This document shows, in pieces, positions 16,560-24,940 of a stretch of 64,000 nt of DNA. The stretch comes from an uncultured Sphingomonadales bacterium (GTDB lineage: Bacteria > Pseudomonadota > Alphaproteobacteria > Sphingomonadales > Sphingomonadaceae), in contig CALCBC010000066.1 in the NCBI GenBank assembly GCA_937898525.1, forward strand, positions 1-64,000, written 5' to 3'. The translations under genes were made by a program, and so were the position numbers. Positions within the stretch are counted from its first letter, which is position 1. Each line of letters starts with the position of its first letter. The notes under the pieces are model-generated. The model searched no databases, was not told the origin of the DNA, and saw nothing but the letters and a program-made list of their open reading frames with translations.

Positions 16560-17381
16560 TTGGCTGCAATTTCCGGGCTGATCCGCGTGATGGAGCGCGC
16601 CGCACGCAAGGCCGGCGGCCGCCTGCGCCGCGACTTCGGCGAAGTCGCCCACCTCCAGGTGAGCCGCAAGGGCCCGTCGGACTTCGTTTCGAAGGCCGAC
16701 CAGGCGGCGGAGCGAACGCTGTGGGACGAGCTGCGCACGGCGCGGCCGGACTGGGGCTTCGTCCTCGAGGAAGGGGGCACGATCGAAGGGGATCCGGCGA
16801 AACCGCGGTGGATCGTCGATCCGCTCGACGGCACCAGCAACTTCCTCCACGGCATTCCGCATTTCGCCATCTCGATCGCCGTCCAGGAACCCAAGCCAGG
16901 CGGCGGGGGCTGGGGCGAGGTGGTCGCCGGGCTCGTCTACCAGCCGATCACCGACGAGAGCTTCTGGGCCGAGAAGAGCCGCGGCGCCTGGCTGCAGGAT
17001 GCCCGGCTGCGCGTCTCGGCGCGGCGCCAGCTCGGTGAGGCGCTGATCGCGACCGGCATCCCTTACCAGGCGCACGGGGATTTTGACGAGTGGACGCGGA
17101 TCCTGTCGGCCCTCGGCCCGCAGGTCGCCGGGATTCGCCGGTTCGGCTCGGCCGCGCTCGATCTCGCGTGGGTCGCCGCTGGGCGTTTCGACGGTTTCTG
17201 GGAAAGCGACCTGCAGGCGTGGGATACTGCCGCCGGTTGCCTGCTCGTGCGCGAGGCCGGGGGCTTCGTCACCGATTACCGCGGCCGGTCGCAGCCGATC
17301 TGTGCCGAGCAGGTCGTCGCCGGCAACGATCACCTGCACTCCCGTCTGCACAAGATCATCGCCGGCGCACTCAAGGACTGA
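16560..17381 (+). CDS. suhB: inositol monophosphatase family protein
   Basis: A 273-residue Mg-dependent phosphatase of the SuhB/IMPase family. Metal and substrate motifs visible are FVSKADQAAE, LEEGG (second-metal Glu), WIVDPLDGTSNFLHGIPHFA and the C-terminal WDTAAGCLLVREAGG. It hydrolyses inositol-1-phosphate, and in bacteria SuhB also binds transcription complexes at rRNA operons. No ATG fits the conserved N-terminus. TTG 16560 gives MAAISGLIRVMERAARKAG, in line with the family, with AAGGA 8 bases before it. ATG 16590 would remove ten conserved residues. The gene is followed by tRNA-Leu. Confidence 0.92.
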   Translation: MAAISGLIRVMERAARKAGGRLRRDFGEVAHLQVSRKGPSDFVSKADQAAERTLWDELRTARPDWGFVLEEGGTIEGDPAKPRWIVDPLDGTSNFLHGIPHFAISIAVQEPKPGGGGWGEVVAGLVYQPITDESFWAEKSRGAWLQDARLRVSARRQLGEALIATGIPYQAHGDFDEWTRILSALGPQVAGIRRFGSAALDLAWVAAGRFDGFWESDLQAWDTAAGCLLVREAGGFVTDYRGRSQPICAEQVVAGNDHLHSRLHKIIAGALKD

Positions 17382-17388
17382 GCGTCGC

Positions 17389-17417
17389 TTGACCCCCGGG
17401 CCGACCGACAGCTAAGC
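17389..17417 (+). promoter_or_regulatory. putative promoter of tRNA-Leu
   Basis: TTGACC (17389-17394), 17 bases, then CTAAGC (17412-17417), ending 18 bases before the mature tRNA. The layout matches the candidate promoter of tRNA-Asp at 16-43 (TTGACA, 16 bases, CTAGGG). Both are GC-rich around the -10, as expected for strongly regulated stable-RNA promoters. Confidence 0.45.
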
Positions 17418-17435
17418 GGTCGGCCGGCCCGGGAA

Positions 17436-17519
17436 GCCCCTGTGGCGGAATGGTAGACGCGATCGACTCAAAATCGATTGCCGCGAGGCGTGCCCGTTCG
17501 AGTCGGGCCAGGGGCACCA
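17436..17519 (+). tRNA. tRNA-Leu (CAA)
   Basis: An 84-nt class II tRNA: acceptor stem GCCCCTG pairs with CAGGGGC (17509-17515), then discriminator A and encoded CCA. The anticodon stem ATCGA/TCGAT encloses the loop CTCAAAA with anticodon CAA at 17469-17471, and a short variable arm (GCCGCGAGGC) and a T-arm with GTTCGAGTC follow. It decodes UUG. Confidence 0.96.
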
Positions 17520-17550
17520 GGCCGGCCGCGAGATGGCCGGCCCGGGACTC

Positions 17551-19971
17551 CTAGAATTCTGCCGACAGCTGCACGTACCAGTTCCGCGGTCGGGCGAAGA
17601 TGCGCTCCGCATAACCGAGCGTGGCCAGCGACGCGTTGCCCTGGATCAGGTAGCGCTCGTCGAACAGGTTGATCACCCCTGCGGTGACCGACCAGCGATC
17701 GTCGATGTCGAGTTCGATCGAGGCGTTGCCGACGAAATAGCCGTCCTCCTCGATCTCCGGCACGCTGCCGGTGATGAACACCACCTTGGACTGATAGCTG
17801 CCGTCGAAACGGGGCGTCAGCGTAAAGCGATCGGACAGCGGGATTTCGTAGCCGATCGAGAAGTTGCCCTGGAAGCCGGGCGTCAGCGGCAGGTCGTCGC
17901 CGGGCGCGACGGTGGCGGTGGCGCCGGGAATCGGGGTGATCGACAGGATGTCGTCATCGAGGATGCTGATCGCGGCGTCGAAGCTGAGGCCGCCGCGCGG
18001 ATGATATCCGAGCTCCGCCTCGAAGCCCTGGATGCGCGCCTTGCCGGCATTGAACAGCAGCGGGACGACGCCCTGACGGAAGATCAGCTGGATGTCGTCG
18101 TAGTTGGCGCGGAACGCGGCGAGATTGAGCGTCGCGTCGCCGAAGTCCATCTTCGCGCCGAGCTCGAAGCTTTCGACGGTCTCCTCGTCGAACGGCACGG
18201 GTACGTTGCCCGGCGGCTCCGCGTTGTAGCGCGTGTTGAACCCGCCCGACTTGAAGCTGGTCGCGTACGAGGCGTAGCCATTGAGCCAGTCGGTGAATTC
18301 GTAGCGGATGCTGGCCGACCCCGTGAGCGCCGAGAACTTGTCGCGGTACGGCCGGCTGAAGATGAACAGCGGGCCGCCCTCCGGGATCGCGAGCGTGGGC
18401 AGCGGGCTCGGATCGGGCTGGGTCGCCGGGAACAGGTTGAGGACGGTGCCCTGATAGGTCTTCCGGTCCTCGGTGTAGCGTAACCCGCCCGACAGCTCGA
18501 GCCCGTCGAGGACCTCGACCGAGACTTCGCCGAATGCGGCCAGCGAACGCGTCTCGAGGTTCGACAGCTGCAGGTCGCGTGACCCGGGCCCACCTGCCAG
18601 CAGCGAGCCGATGACGGGCGGGGAGGGTGGGAACGCCAGCGGCACCGTGGCGCGCTCGAAGGTGTCCTCGTCGAAGTAGTAACCCCCGAGGATCGCACTG
18701 ACGATGCCGCGCTCGTACTGCAGTTGCAGCTCCTGGCTGAACTGGTCCGAGGTGCCGCCGACATCGGTGGTGATCATCACGAACGGCGTGTTGTCGGCGT
18801 CGCGAATCCCGCGCGATTCGGTCGAACGGTAGGCGGTGATGCTCTTGAGCGTGAGGCTGTCGGTGAGCTCGTAGCGGGCCGTGCCCGACACGCCCCAGAT
18901 TTCCGACTCGCTCAGCACCGCAGCCGTGCCGCCGTTGCGGAAATCGCCGCGCGCCTGGAAATCGTTGGCGCAGCGGGGATCGTCGATCATCGGGACCGAG
19001 GGAGGACCGAACCGCGGATCGCCCGGCGTCAGCGGCGCGAAGGGGATCGTTGCGCCCGGGCAGCCGGCGGCGACGCTGACGATGGCCGCCACCGGGGCCG
19101 TCTCGTTGATCCCGGCGAAGGTGAACGGAGCGCCGTTCTCGTCGCGGTTGGTATAATCGGCGCGCAGCTGGAGTTCGAAACGCGAAGTGGGCTCCCAGCG
19201 GAATGCGGCGTTCAGCGTGATCACGTCCTCGTTGCCGAGATCGAGCCCGTCGAATGTGCGAATGACGTAGCCGTCACGCTTGCGGAAACCCGCCGAGACG
19301 CGCGCGGCCGCGGTTTCGCCGAGGGGCAGGTTGAGCGCGGCGAACCCTTCGATGAGATCGTCGCTGCCCGCCCGGACGCGCGCGCGGCCGGAGAACTCGC
19401 CGAACTCTGGCTGGCGGGCGCGGACCAGGATCGCGCCGCCGATCGTGTTGCGGCCGAACAGCGTGCCCTGCGGGCCGCGCAGGACCTCGACGCTGCCGAT
19501 GTCGCCGAATTCGATCGTGCTGCCGACCGCGCGACCGACGTAAACCTCGTCGACGTAGACGCCGACGCCCGGATCGACCGCAGCGGTCGGGTCCAGCTGG
19601 CCTACGCCGCGGATGAATGCGACCGCGGCGGAGCTGTTACCCGACAGCTGGCCGGCGGGCTTGAACTGCAGGCTCGGCGTGATGCGCTCGAGGTCCTGCG
19701 TCTGCTGGATCTGCCGTTCCTCGAGCGTCTCGGCGCTGAAGGCCGAGATGGCAACCGGAGTTTCCTGCAGCGATTCCTCGCGCCGGCGCGCAGTTACCAG
19801 GATGGCGTTGCCCGAGTCCTCCTGAGCTTCGACGGCTGCCCCCGTCGTCGTGTCCTGCGCAGCCACCGGGGCGCCTGGCACGGCGCACAGCGCAGCGGCT
19901 GCAATGGTTCCTCCCGCCAGCAGCATGCGGCGGTAATCACGACGCGACTGACGAACGGAATTTGCCCTCAT
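17551..19971 (-). CDS. TonB-dependent receptor
   Basis: An 806-residue outer-membrane receptor. A signal peptide (MLLAGGTIAAAALCAVPGAPVAAQ) is followed by the TonB-box/plug region starting ILVTARRREESLQETPVAIS. The plug domain has VYVDEVYVGRAVGS and VLRGPQGTLFGRNTIGGAI, and a 22-strand barrel ends in the aromatic C-terminus LSAEF. Loops contain cysteine pairs. It imports a ligand from the outer surface using TonB-ExbBD energy. It is divergent from a MarR-type gene and next to glycan-degrading genes, so a carbohydrate or plant-derived ligand is likely; the ligand is not certain. GGGGGAG precedes ATG 19971. Confidence 0.93.
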   Translation of the reverse strand: MRANSVRQSRRDYRRMLLAGGTIAAAALCAVPGAPVAAQDTTTGAAVEAQEDSGNAILVTARRREESLQETPVAISAFSAETLEERQIQQTQDLERITPSLQFKPAGQLSGNSSAAVAFIRGVGQLDPTAAVDPGVGVYVDEVYVGRAVGSTIEFGDIGSVEVLRGPQGTLFGRNTIGGAILVRARQPEFGEFSGRARVRAGSDDLIEGFAALNLPLGETAAARVSAGFRKRDGYVIRTFDGLDLGNEDVITLNAAFRWEPTSRFELQLRADYTNRDENGAPFTFAGINETAPVAAIVSVAAGCPGATIPFAPLTPGDPRFGPPSVPMIDDPRCANDFQARGDFRNGGTAAVLSESEIWGVSGTARYELTDSLTLKSITAYRSTESRGIRDADNTPFVMITTDVGGTSDQFSQELQLQYERGIVSAILGGYYFDEDTFERATVPLAFPPSPPVIGSLLAGGPGSRDLQLSNLETRSLAAFGEVSVEVLDGLELSGGLRYTEDRKTYQGTVLNLFPATQPDPSPLPTLAIPEGGPLFIFSRPYRDKFSALTGSASIRYEFTDWLNGYASYATSFKSGGFNTRYNAEPPGNVPVPFDEETVESFELGAKMDFGDATLNLAAFRANYDDIQLIFRQGVVPLLFNAGKARIQGFEAELGYHPRGGLSFDAAISILDDDILSITPIPGATATVAPGDDLPLTPGFQGNFSIGYEIPLSDRFTLTPRFDGSYQSKVVFITGSVPEIEEDGYFVGNASIELDIDDRWSVTAGVINLFDERYLIQGNASLATLGYAERIFARPRNWYVQLSAEF

Positions 19972-20011
19972 CACCTGTCTCCCCCACGGTGCGATCAGCA
20001 CCGAATCCGAT

Positions 20012-20040
20012 TATCGGCGATATCTGTTATCGACAATAAC
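20012..20040. promoter_or_regulatory. candidate MarR operator palindromes
   Basis: Between the divergent TonB receptor and MarR genes lie a perfect 11-bp palindrome TATCGGCGATA (20012-20022) and, four bases on, GTTATCGACAATAAC (20026-20040) with 5-bp arms. The stretch 20008-20060 is far more AT-rich than its surroundings and probably contains both promoters. A MarR dimer binding here could control the receptor and itself. Confidence 0.5.
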
Positions 20041-20100
20041 TGTTCATGGCAATAATGGTCCGGCTTGTGTCTACATGACGCAACGGGCATGCAGGGGTGG

Positions 20101-20595
20101 ATGAACAGAGTGAGCGAACTCGATGACCCCCTGTTCAGCGTCCGGCGACGGGCGCCGACGCTCGAGAACGCGGAGGTCGACCTGGGCTTGCTGACCGATC
20201 TCACCGGATTTTCCGTGAAGCTGGTCTGGATTCTCGGTCACGGGCTGCTCTCGCGCGAATTCGGCGACAGCGGCATCACGCCGCACCGCTACTCGATGCT
20301 CGAAGTGATCGGTCGCAATCCGGGGCTGCAGCAGACCCAACTCGCCGCTGCGCTGGCGCTGACGCGGCCGGCGACGAGCCTTGCGGTGGATTTCTGGGAA
20401 GATCGGGGCTGCGTCGAACGCCGCACGATCGAGGGCGACCGCCGGTCGTTCGGCATCTACCTGACCCCGCAGGGCGAGAAGGAGCTGGCGCGTCTGCGCC
20501 AACTGGTTCGCAAGGCCGACACGGCGTTGACCGCGGGTCTCACCGAAGCCGAGACCGGGGAACTGCGGCGACTCCTGCGAAAGATTCATCGGTGA
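20101..20595 (+). CDS. MarR-family transcriptional regulator
   Basis: A 164-residue dimeric winged-helix protein. The helices run ITPHRYSMLEVIGRNPGLQQTQLAAAL, then LTRPATSLAVDFWEDRGCVER with the recognition helix, then the wing EGDRRSFGIYLTPQGEKEL and a C-terminal dimer helix. The start at 20101 has AGGGG just upstream; longer starts (20065, 20089) and GTG 20110 are possible. It is divergently arranged with the TonB receptor, which it probably controls through the AT-rich palindromes between them. Confidence 0.88.
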   Translation: MNRVSELDDPLFSVRRRAPTLENAEVDLGLLTDLTGFSVKLVWILGHGLLSREFGDSGITPHRYSMLEVIGRNPGLQQTQLAAALALTRPATSLAVDFWEDRGCVERRTIEGDRRSFGIYLTPQGEKELARLRQLVRKADTALTAGLTEAETGELRRLLRKIHR

Positions 20596-20647
20596 GAGTG
20601 TTGGGGTGCGCCCCTGCGTCGACGAGAAACCTGACTAGGAAACGGGC

Positions 20648-21511
20648 GTGAAACATACTGCAGGCAAGGTGTTGCTCGGCGGACTTGCGGTCCTGGCGGC
20701 GTCGATGCTGGCGTTCACGCCGCCCGCCCTGACTCAGGCACCAGCCGAGGCGCCGGCTGCCGACGGCGCGCCGCGCTTCCCGATGCGCATGGAGCCCGAC
20801 CCGAGGGTCGAACAGCGCTCCTATCGCTTCGTCGATACCGACGAAGAGCTCGGCTACACTGTGTTCGTCTCCTCGAACGTCCGACCCGAGACGCCGGCGC
20901 CGCTGATCGTCGCGCTGCACGGCTACGGCGGTGATTCGAACTTCATCGTCCGCGGTCGGCTGGTCGATCTTGCCGAGGAGCACGGCTACATCGTGGTCGG
21001 CCCAATGGGCTACAACGCGACGGGCTGGTACGGTTCACCGGTGATCGTGATCGGGGGTGGCCCGGTCGACCCGCCCAATCTCCCCGAACTGTCGGAGAAG
21101 GACGTCATGAACGTGCTCGCGATGGCGCGAAGCGAGTTCAACGTCGATCCCGACCGGACCTACCTGATGGGCCATTCGATGGGCGGGGCCGGCGCACTGT
21201 TTCTCGGGCAGAAGTATGCCGATCAATGGGCGGCGATCGCGGCAATCGCGCCGGCGGCGTTCCTGATGCAGCCCAATCAGAAGGACATCCTCGCCCCGAT
21301 CAAGGCCGCGGGCCTCCCGGTCATGATCACGCAGGGCGACGAGGACCCGATCGTGCCGGCAACCGGCACGCGCACCTGGGCGGCGGCGATGGACGCGCTT
21401 GGCGTGACGCACGAGTACATCGAGATGCCCGGCCGCGACCACGGCAATATCATCGAGGACGGCATGCCCGAGATCTTCCGCTTCTTCGAAGCCCATCGCC
21501 GGGGGCACTGA
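20648..21511 (+). CDS. secreted alpha/beta hydrolase (CE1/PHB-depolymerase-like esterase)
   Basis: A 287-residue protein with a signal peptide (about residues 1-30) and an esterase fold. APLIVALHGYGGDSNFI is the oxyanion-side strand, YLMGHSMGGAGALFLG holds the nucleophile serine, VMITQGDEDPIVP the acid, and MPGRDHGNII the histidine. This is the pattern of feruloyl/acetyl esterases and PHB-depolymerase relatives. The GTG start at 20648 has AGGA 9 bases upstream. The position beside GH43/GH51 genes suggests removal of ester side groups from an arabinose-containing plant glycan; the actual substrate is unproven. Confidence 0.8.
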   Translation: MKHTAGKVLLGGLAVLAASMLAFTPPALTQAPAEAPAADGAPRFPMRMEPDPRVEQRSYRFVDTDEELGYTVFVSSNVRPETPAPLIVALHGYGGDSNFIVRGRLVDLAEEHGYIVVGPMGYNATGWYGSPVIVIGGGPVDPPNLPELSEKDVMNVLAMARSEFNVDPDRTYLMGHSMGGAGALFLGQKYADQWAAIAAIAPAAFLMQPNQKDILAPIKAAGLPVMITQGDEDPIVPATGTRTWAAAMDALGVTHEYIEMPGRDHGNIIEDGMPEIFRFFEAHRRGH

Positions 21512-21541
21512 CCGGATCGGCGGCGCATTCGCGCTCGCTCG

Positions 21542-22477
21542 TTACCGCGCGCGGTCGAGCATCCCGTGCATGCCGAGCCAGCGGACGAACGCGTCGAACC
21601 AGCCGGTGCTGGTGGTCTCTTTCGGATACATCCCGAAGCCGTGCCCGCCCTGCTCGTAGTAGTGGAACTCCACCGGGCGCCCGGCCGCGCGCCAGCTCTC
21701 GATCAGCCCGAAACCCGTGTTTGCGAACAGCGGGTCGTCGACCGCGAGGGCGACGAACAGCGGTGGGGCATCGGCAGGGACCGTCGTTGCTCCGAGCGGG
21801 CCGTAGATGTTGCCGAGAAACGCCGGCTTCGCGTCTTCGCCGGCCAGCGCGGTGACCATCGTCAGCATCGCGCCGGCGGAGAATCCGACCATGCCGATGC
21901 GGTCGGGATCGACGTTCCATTCCCCGGCCCGCGAGCGAACCAGGGCGAACGCCGCGCGCGCATCGGCGAGCTGCGGCGCGAGGCTTTCGGCCGCCGACTG
22001 CGCCGAGAGCTGCGGCGGACGGGCGGCTGCTGCGGTGAACATCTCGCGCATCGACCGCTCGAAATCGGGCATCGCAGCGGGAGTCTGATTGAGCCGGTAC
22101 TTGAGGACGAAAGCGGACACGCCCCGCTCGGCCAGCGCTTTCGCGACGTCCGATCCCTCGTTCTCCATCGACAGCGTGCGGAAGCCGCCGCCCGGGGTGA
22201 CGATCACTGCGGCCCCGGTCGCCTTGGCAGGGTCGGCCAGGTAAGGCGTAAGCGTCGCGATCGTGACGTTGCGGGCGAACAGGCTGCCGTACTGGCGATG
22301 CCACGATTCTTGCGCCGTGGCTCCGGGCAGCGGTCCGGTGCCGAGCACGATGGCGTCGGCCTGCGCCGGCGTGGGGACCGGCGTCATGACGTCGTCCTGG
22401 GCGTTCGCGGGAAGCGCCACGGTGCACGCGGCAGCAAGCGTTACGGCAGCCAGACGAGCGATACTCCACTTGCGCAT
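21542..22477 (-). CDS. secreted alpha/beta hydrolase (acetylxylan-esterase-like)
   Basis: A 311-residue secreted esterase with a signal peptide ending near residue 27 (LPANAQ). AAVIVTPGGGFRTLSMENEG is the HGGG-like oxyanion loop of the BD-FAE/acetylxylan esterase group, IGMVGFSAGAMLTM holds the nucleophile, AVDDPLF the acid and YEQGGHGFG the histidine. GAGGAGG precedes ATG 22477. It is the third gene of the leftward operon permease-GH43-esterase (33 bp behind GH43), which supports a deacetylating role on the same glycan. Confidence 0.85.
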   Translation of the reverse strand: MRKWSIARLAAVTLAAACTVALPANAQDDVMTPVPTPAQADAIVLGTGPLPGATAQESWHRQYGSLFARNVTIATLTPYLADPAKATGAAVIVTPGGGFRTLSMENEGSDVAKALAERGVSAFVLKYRLNQTPAAMPDFERSMREMFTAAAARPPQLSAQSAAESLAPQLADARAAFALVRSRAGEWNVDPDRIGMVGFSAGAMLTMVTALAGEDAKPAFLGNIYGPLGATTVPADAPPLFVALAVDDPLFANTGFGLIESWRAAGRPVEFHYYEQGGHGFGMYPKETTSTGWFDAFVRWLGMHGMLDRAR

Positions 22478-22509
22478 CAAGACGGGCCTCCTCGGGATCT
22501 GGGGATGTG

Positions 22510-23514
22510 TCATCTGGGCGGCGGCGCGGTCACGCCGGCTTCGGTCTGCACCACCGGCTTCATCGTGCCGTCTGGGTTGTACTCGAGATACTCGACCGTC
22601 ACGGCGCGCCGCCCTATCGCGCCGTTGAGCTCACCTATCGTCAGCGCGGCATTGTGCAGGAACAGGTACCACTGTCCCTTGTACTCGACGATGCCGGGAT
22701 GGATCGTGAAGCTGTACTTGCCCGATCCGGTGAGCTCGCCCCGGTATGTCCACGGCCCTTGGATCGAGGGTGCCGTGGCGTAGGAGACTTTCTCGTCGCG
22801 ATGCGTCGAGCGGTCGAGCGAAGCGTAGGTCAGGTAGTAGAGATCGCCGCGCTTGTGCAGCCACGGCCCTTCCTCGAAATGTGGCGGGGTGATCTCGGTG
22901 ATCGGCCCGTCGATCTCGATCATGTTCGGCTTGAGCCGGGCGATGTAGCAATGGCGGTTGCCCCAGGCGATCCAGGTGGTGCCGTCGTCATCGGTGAACA
23001 CCGTCGGATCGATGTCTTCCCAGCTGTGCGTTCCCTTGGGTGTCATCTCGTTGGTGATGAGCGCGGAGCCCTTGGCGTCGATGAACGGCCCCGTGGGGCT
23101 GTCTGATACGGCCACCCCGATGGCCTTCCCGGGATGGGTGTCGTCGTGCTCGACGGCGGCGTAGAACCAGAATCGGCCGTCCTTCTCGATCATCTGCGAA
23201 GCCCAGGCATCCTGCTTGGCCCACCTGAAGTCGGTGACGCGCATGATCGGGCCGTGGTCGGTCCAGTTGCGCATGTCGGTCGTCGAGTAGGCGAGCCATT
23301 CGCGCATGTTGAACATCTCGTCACGCTGCGCTTCGTCGTGCCCGGTGATCAGGTAGAGCCGGTCGCCGACCACGATCGGCGCGGGGTCTGCCGTGAACTT
23401 GTCGCGGATGATCGGGTTCGAGCCGGGCTCGGGATCGCCCGAGCTCGGTCCGGAACACGCCGCGCAGGCGGCGAGCGCCCCGATCATCACCATTTTTCGC
23501 CAATGCAGCCGCAC
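22510..23514 (-). CDS. glycoside hydrolase family 43 lipoprotein
   Basis: A 334-residue five-blade beta-propeller glycosidase of GH43. The GTG start at 23514 follows GGAGGG by 4 bases and gives a lipoprotein signal (GALAAC, Cys17). The catalytic base is Asp43 in FTADPAPIVV, the pKa-setting residue Asp169 in EDIDPTVF, and the acid Glu214 or 215 in HFEEGPWL. GH43 members cleave alpha-L-arabinofuranosyl or beta-xylosyl bonds; the presence of GH51 and an arabinose-type dehydrogenase favours arabinose. It is 17 bp behind the permease gene. The open frame extends upstream to 23982, but that part shadows the permease. Confidence 0.9.
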   Translation of the reverse strand: MRLHWRKMVMIGALAACAACSGPSSGDPEPGSNPIIRDKFTADPAPIVVGDRLYLITGHDEAQRDEMFNMREWLAYSTTDMRNWTDHGPIMRVTDFRWAKQDAWASQMIEKDGRFWFYAAVEHDDTHPGKAIGVAVSDSPTGPFIDAKGSALITNEMTPKGTHSWEDIDPTVFTDDDGTTWIAWGNRHCYIARLKPNMIEIDGPITEITPPHFEEGPWLHKRGDLYYLTYASLDRSTHRDEKVSYATAPSIQGPWTYRGELTGSGKYSFTIHPGIVEYKGQWYLFLHNAALTIGELNGAIGRRAVTVEYLEYNPDGTMKPVVQTEAGVTAPPPR

Positions 23515-23531
23515 CAGACCCTCCGCTCCCT

Positions 23532-24857
23532 TCAGTCCGACAATGCGCTCGCGGCCGGCTTGGCTTCGAGCTCGACCTCCAGCTGCTTCCCGGTCGGCTT
23601 GGCGCCCCACAGCGCGTAGAACAGCACGTAGAGTTCGCAGACCACAGTGAGCAGGAACGACAGCTGCAGGCCGTAGAGGTCGGCCAGCCATCCCTGGACG
23701 ACGACCAGCGCGCCGCCGGCGATCGCCATGATCAGCAGACCCGAGCCTTCCTCGGTCAGCGGCCCGAGGCCCCTGATCGCCAGAGTGAAGATCGTCGGGA
23801 ACATGATCGAATGGAACAGCCCGACGAGGATCAGCGCCCACATCGCCGCCGGGCCGTGGGCAAAGGTCGCGACCAGCATCACGACGAACGCTCCGACCGA
23901 GAATGCCGCGAGCACTCGCGCCGGGTCGATCTTCTGCATCAGGAAGCTGCCGAGGAACCGGCCAACCATCATCCCGCCCCACAGCAGGAACAGGTAGTTC
24001 GATGCCTCCTGGTGCGTGAGATTGCCGATGTCGGGCTGGCTGATGAAGTTGATGAACAGGTTGGAGACGCCGATCTCGGCGATCAGGTAGATGAAGATCG
24101 CCGGCACGCCGAACACGAGATTACGGTGGCTCCACAGGGACAGCCCCTTGCGCGCCTCGCGGCTGGCTCGCCGGGTCTCCTGGCCCATCGCCGGCAGCGG
24201 GAAGCGCGCGATCACGATCGCCAGCACGACCAGCACCGCAGCGACGATCAGGTACGGCAGGATGACCGACTGCGCGTCGGCATAGCGCTCGGCGGCAGTG
24301 AGGGTGACTCCGGCCTCGGACGTGCCGCCCTTCGAGCGCCCGAGGATCAGGTATCCGCCGAACAGCGGCGCGAGCGTCGTGCCGAACGAGTTGAACGCCT
24401 GGACGAAGTTGAGCCGCGAAGAAGCGGTTTCGGGCGGTCCGACGACAGCCACATAAGGATTGGCTGCGACCTGCAGCAGGGTGATCCCGCTGGCGATGAC
24501 GAACAGCGCGACGAGCACGACCTCGTACGACGGCAGCCGGGCAGCCGGAACCATCAGCAGCGCTCCGGCGGCCATTGCCAGCAGGCCGACGACGATCGAG
24601 CGCTGGTAGCCGAGTCGCTCGATCAGCTTGGCTGAGGGAATCGAGGCGACGAAATAGGCGATGAACCAGACGCTCTCGATCAACGTCGTCTGGGTGTAGT
24701 TGAGGACGAAAACGCTGCGCAGGTGAGGGAGCAGGGTGTTGTTGATGACCGTGATGAAGCCCCACATGAAGAACAGGCTGGCCAGCAGCGCCAGCGCCGC
24801 GCGCGGCGCGTGGGCCGTTCCACTGGCAGGTAATCCGGTCGTCGGTGAAAGCGCCAT
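23532..24857 (-). CDS. FucP-like sugar MFS transporter
   Basis: A 441-residue inner-membrane major facilitator with 12 predicted segments, of the fucose:H+ symporter (FHS) type: LFFMWGFITVINNTLLPHL in the first segment, ASGITLLQVAANPYVAVVG in the fifth, and NFVQAFNSFGTTLAPLFGG, all family signatures. It imports a monosaccharide such as L-arabinose, L-fucose or glucose; the neighbours favour arabinose. It is the first gene of the leftward operon, with a LacI-type operator between its -35 and -10 boxes. Confidence 0.9.
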   Translation of the reverse strand: MALSPTTGLPASGTAHAPRAALALLASLFFMWGFITVINNTLLPHLRSVFVLNYTQTTLIESVWFIAYFVASIPSAKLIERLGYQRSIVVGLLAMAAGALLMVPAARLPSYEVVLVALFVIASGITLLQVAANPYVAVVGPPETASSRLNFVQAFNSFGTTLAPLFGGYLILGRSKGGTSEAGVTLTAAERYADAQSVILPYLIVAAVLVVLAIVIARFPLPAMGQETRRASREARKGLSLWSHRNLVFGVPAIFIYLIAEIGVSNLFINFISQPDIGNLTHQEASNYLFLLWGGMMVGRFLGSFLMQKIDPARVLAAFSVGAFVVMLVATFAHGPAAMWALILVGLFHSIMFPTIFTLAIRGLGPLTEEGSGLLIMAIAGGALVVVQGWLADLYGLQLSFLLTVVCELYVLFYALWGAKPTGKQLEVELEAKPAASALSD

Positions 24858-24895
24858 ATCCCCTCCGCGAGCCCCGCTTGCCCTTTTTTTGTAGG

Positions 24896-24922
24896 ACTAT
24901 AAGTTAGCGCTAACAGCGTCAA
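24896..24922 (-). promoter_or_regulatory. promoter with LacI-type operator
   Basis: GTTAGCGCTAAC (24903-24914) is a perfect 12-bp palindrome with the central CG typical of LacI-family operators. On the minus strand it lies between a -35 TTGACG (complement of 24917-24922) and a -10 TATAGT (complement of 24896-24901), 15 bp apart, so a repressor bound here would block the permease-GH43-esterase operon. It also lies 26 bp before the epimerase start and could control both directions. No LacI-family gene is present in the window. Confidence 0.65.
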
Positions 24923-24940
24923 TCCTGGGGGAGGAAAGCT

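Noticed and set aside
23515..23982. N-terminal extension of the GH43 frame
   Set aside because: It reads through the permease gene in another frame; the GTG at 23514 with GGAGGG and a lipoprotein signal is the real start.
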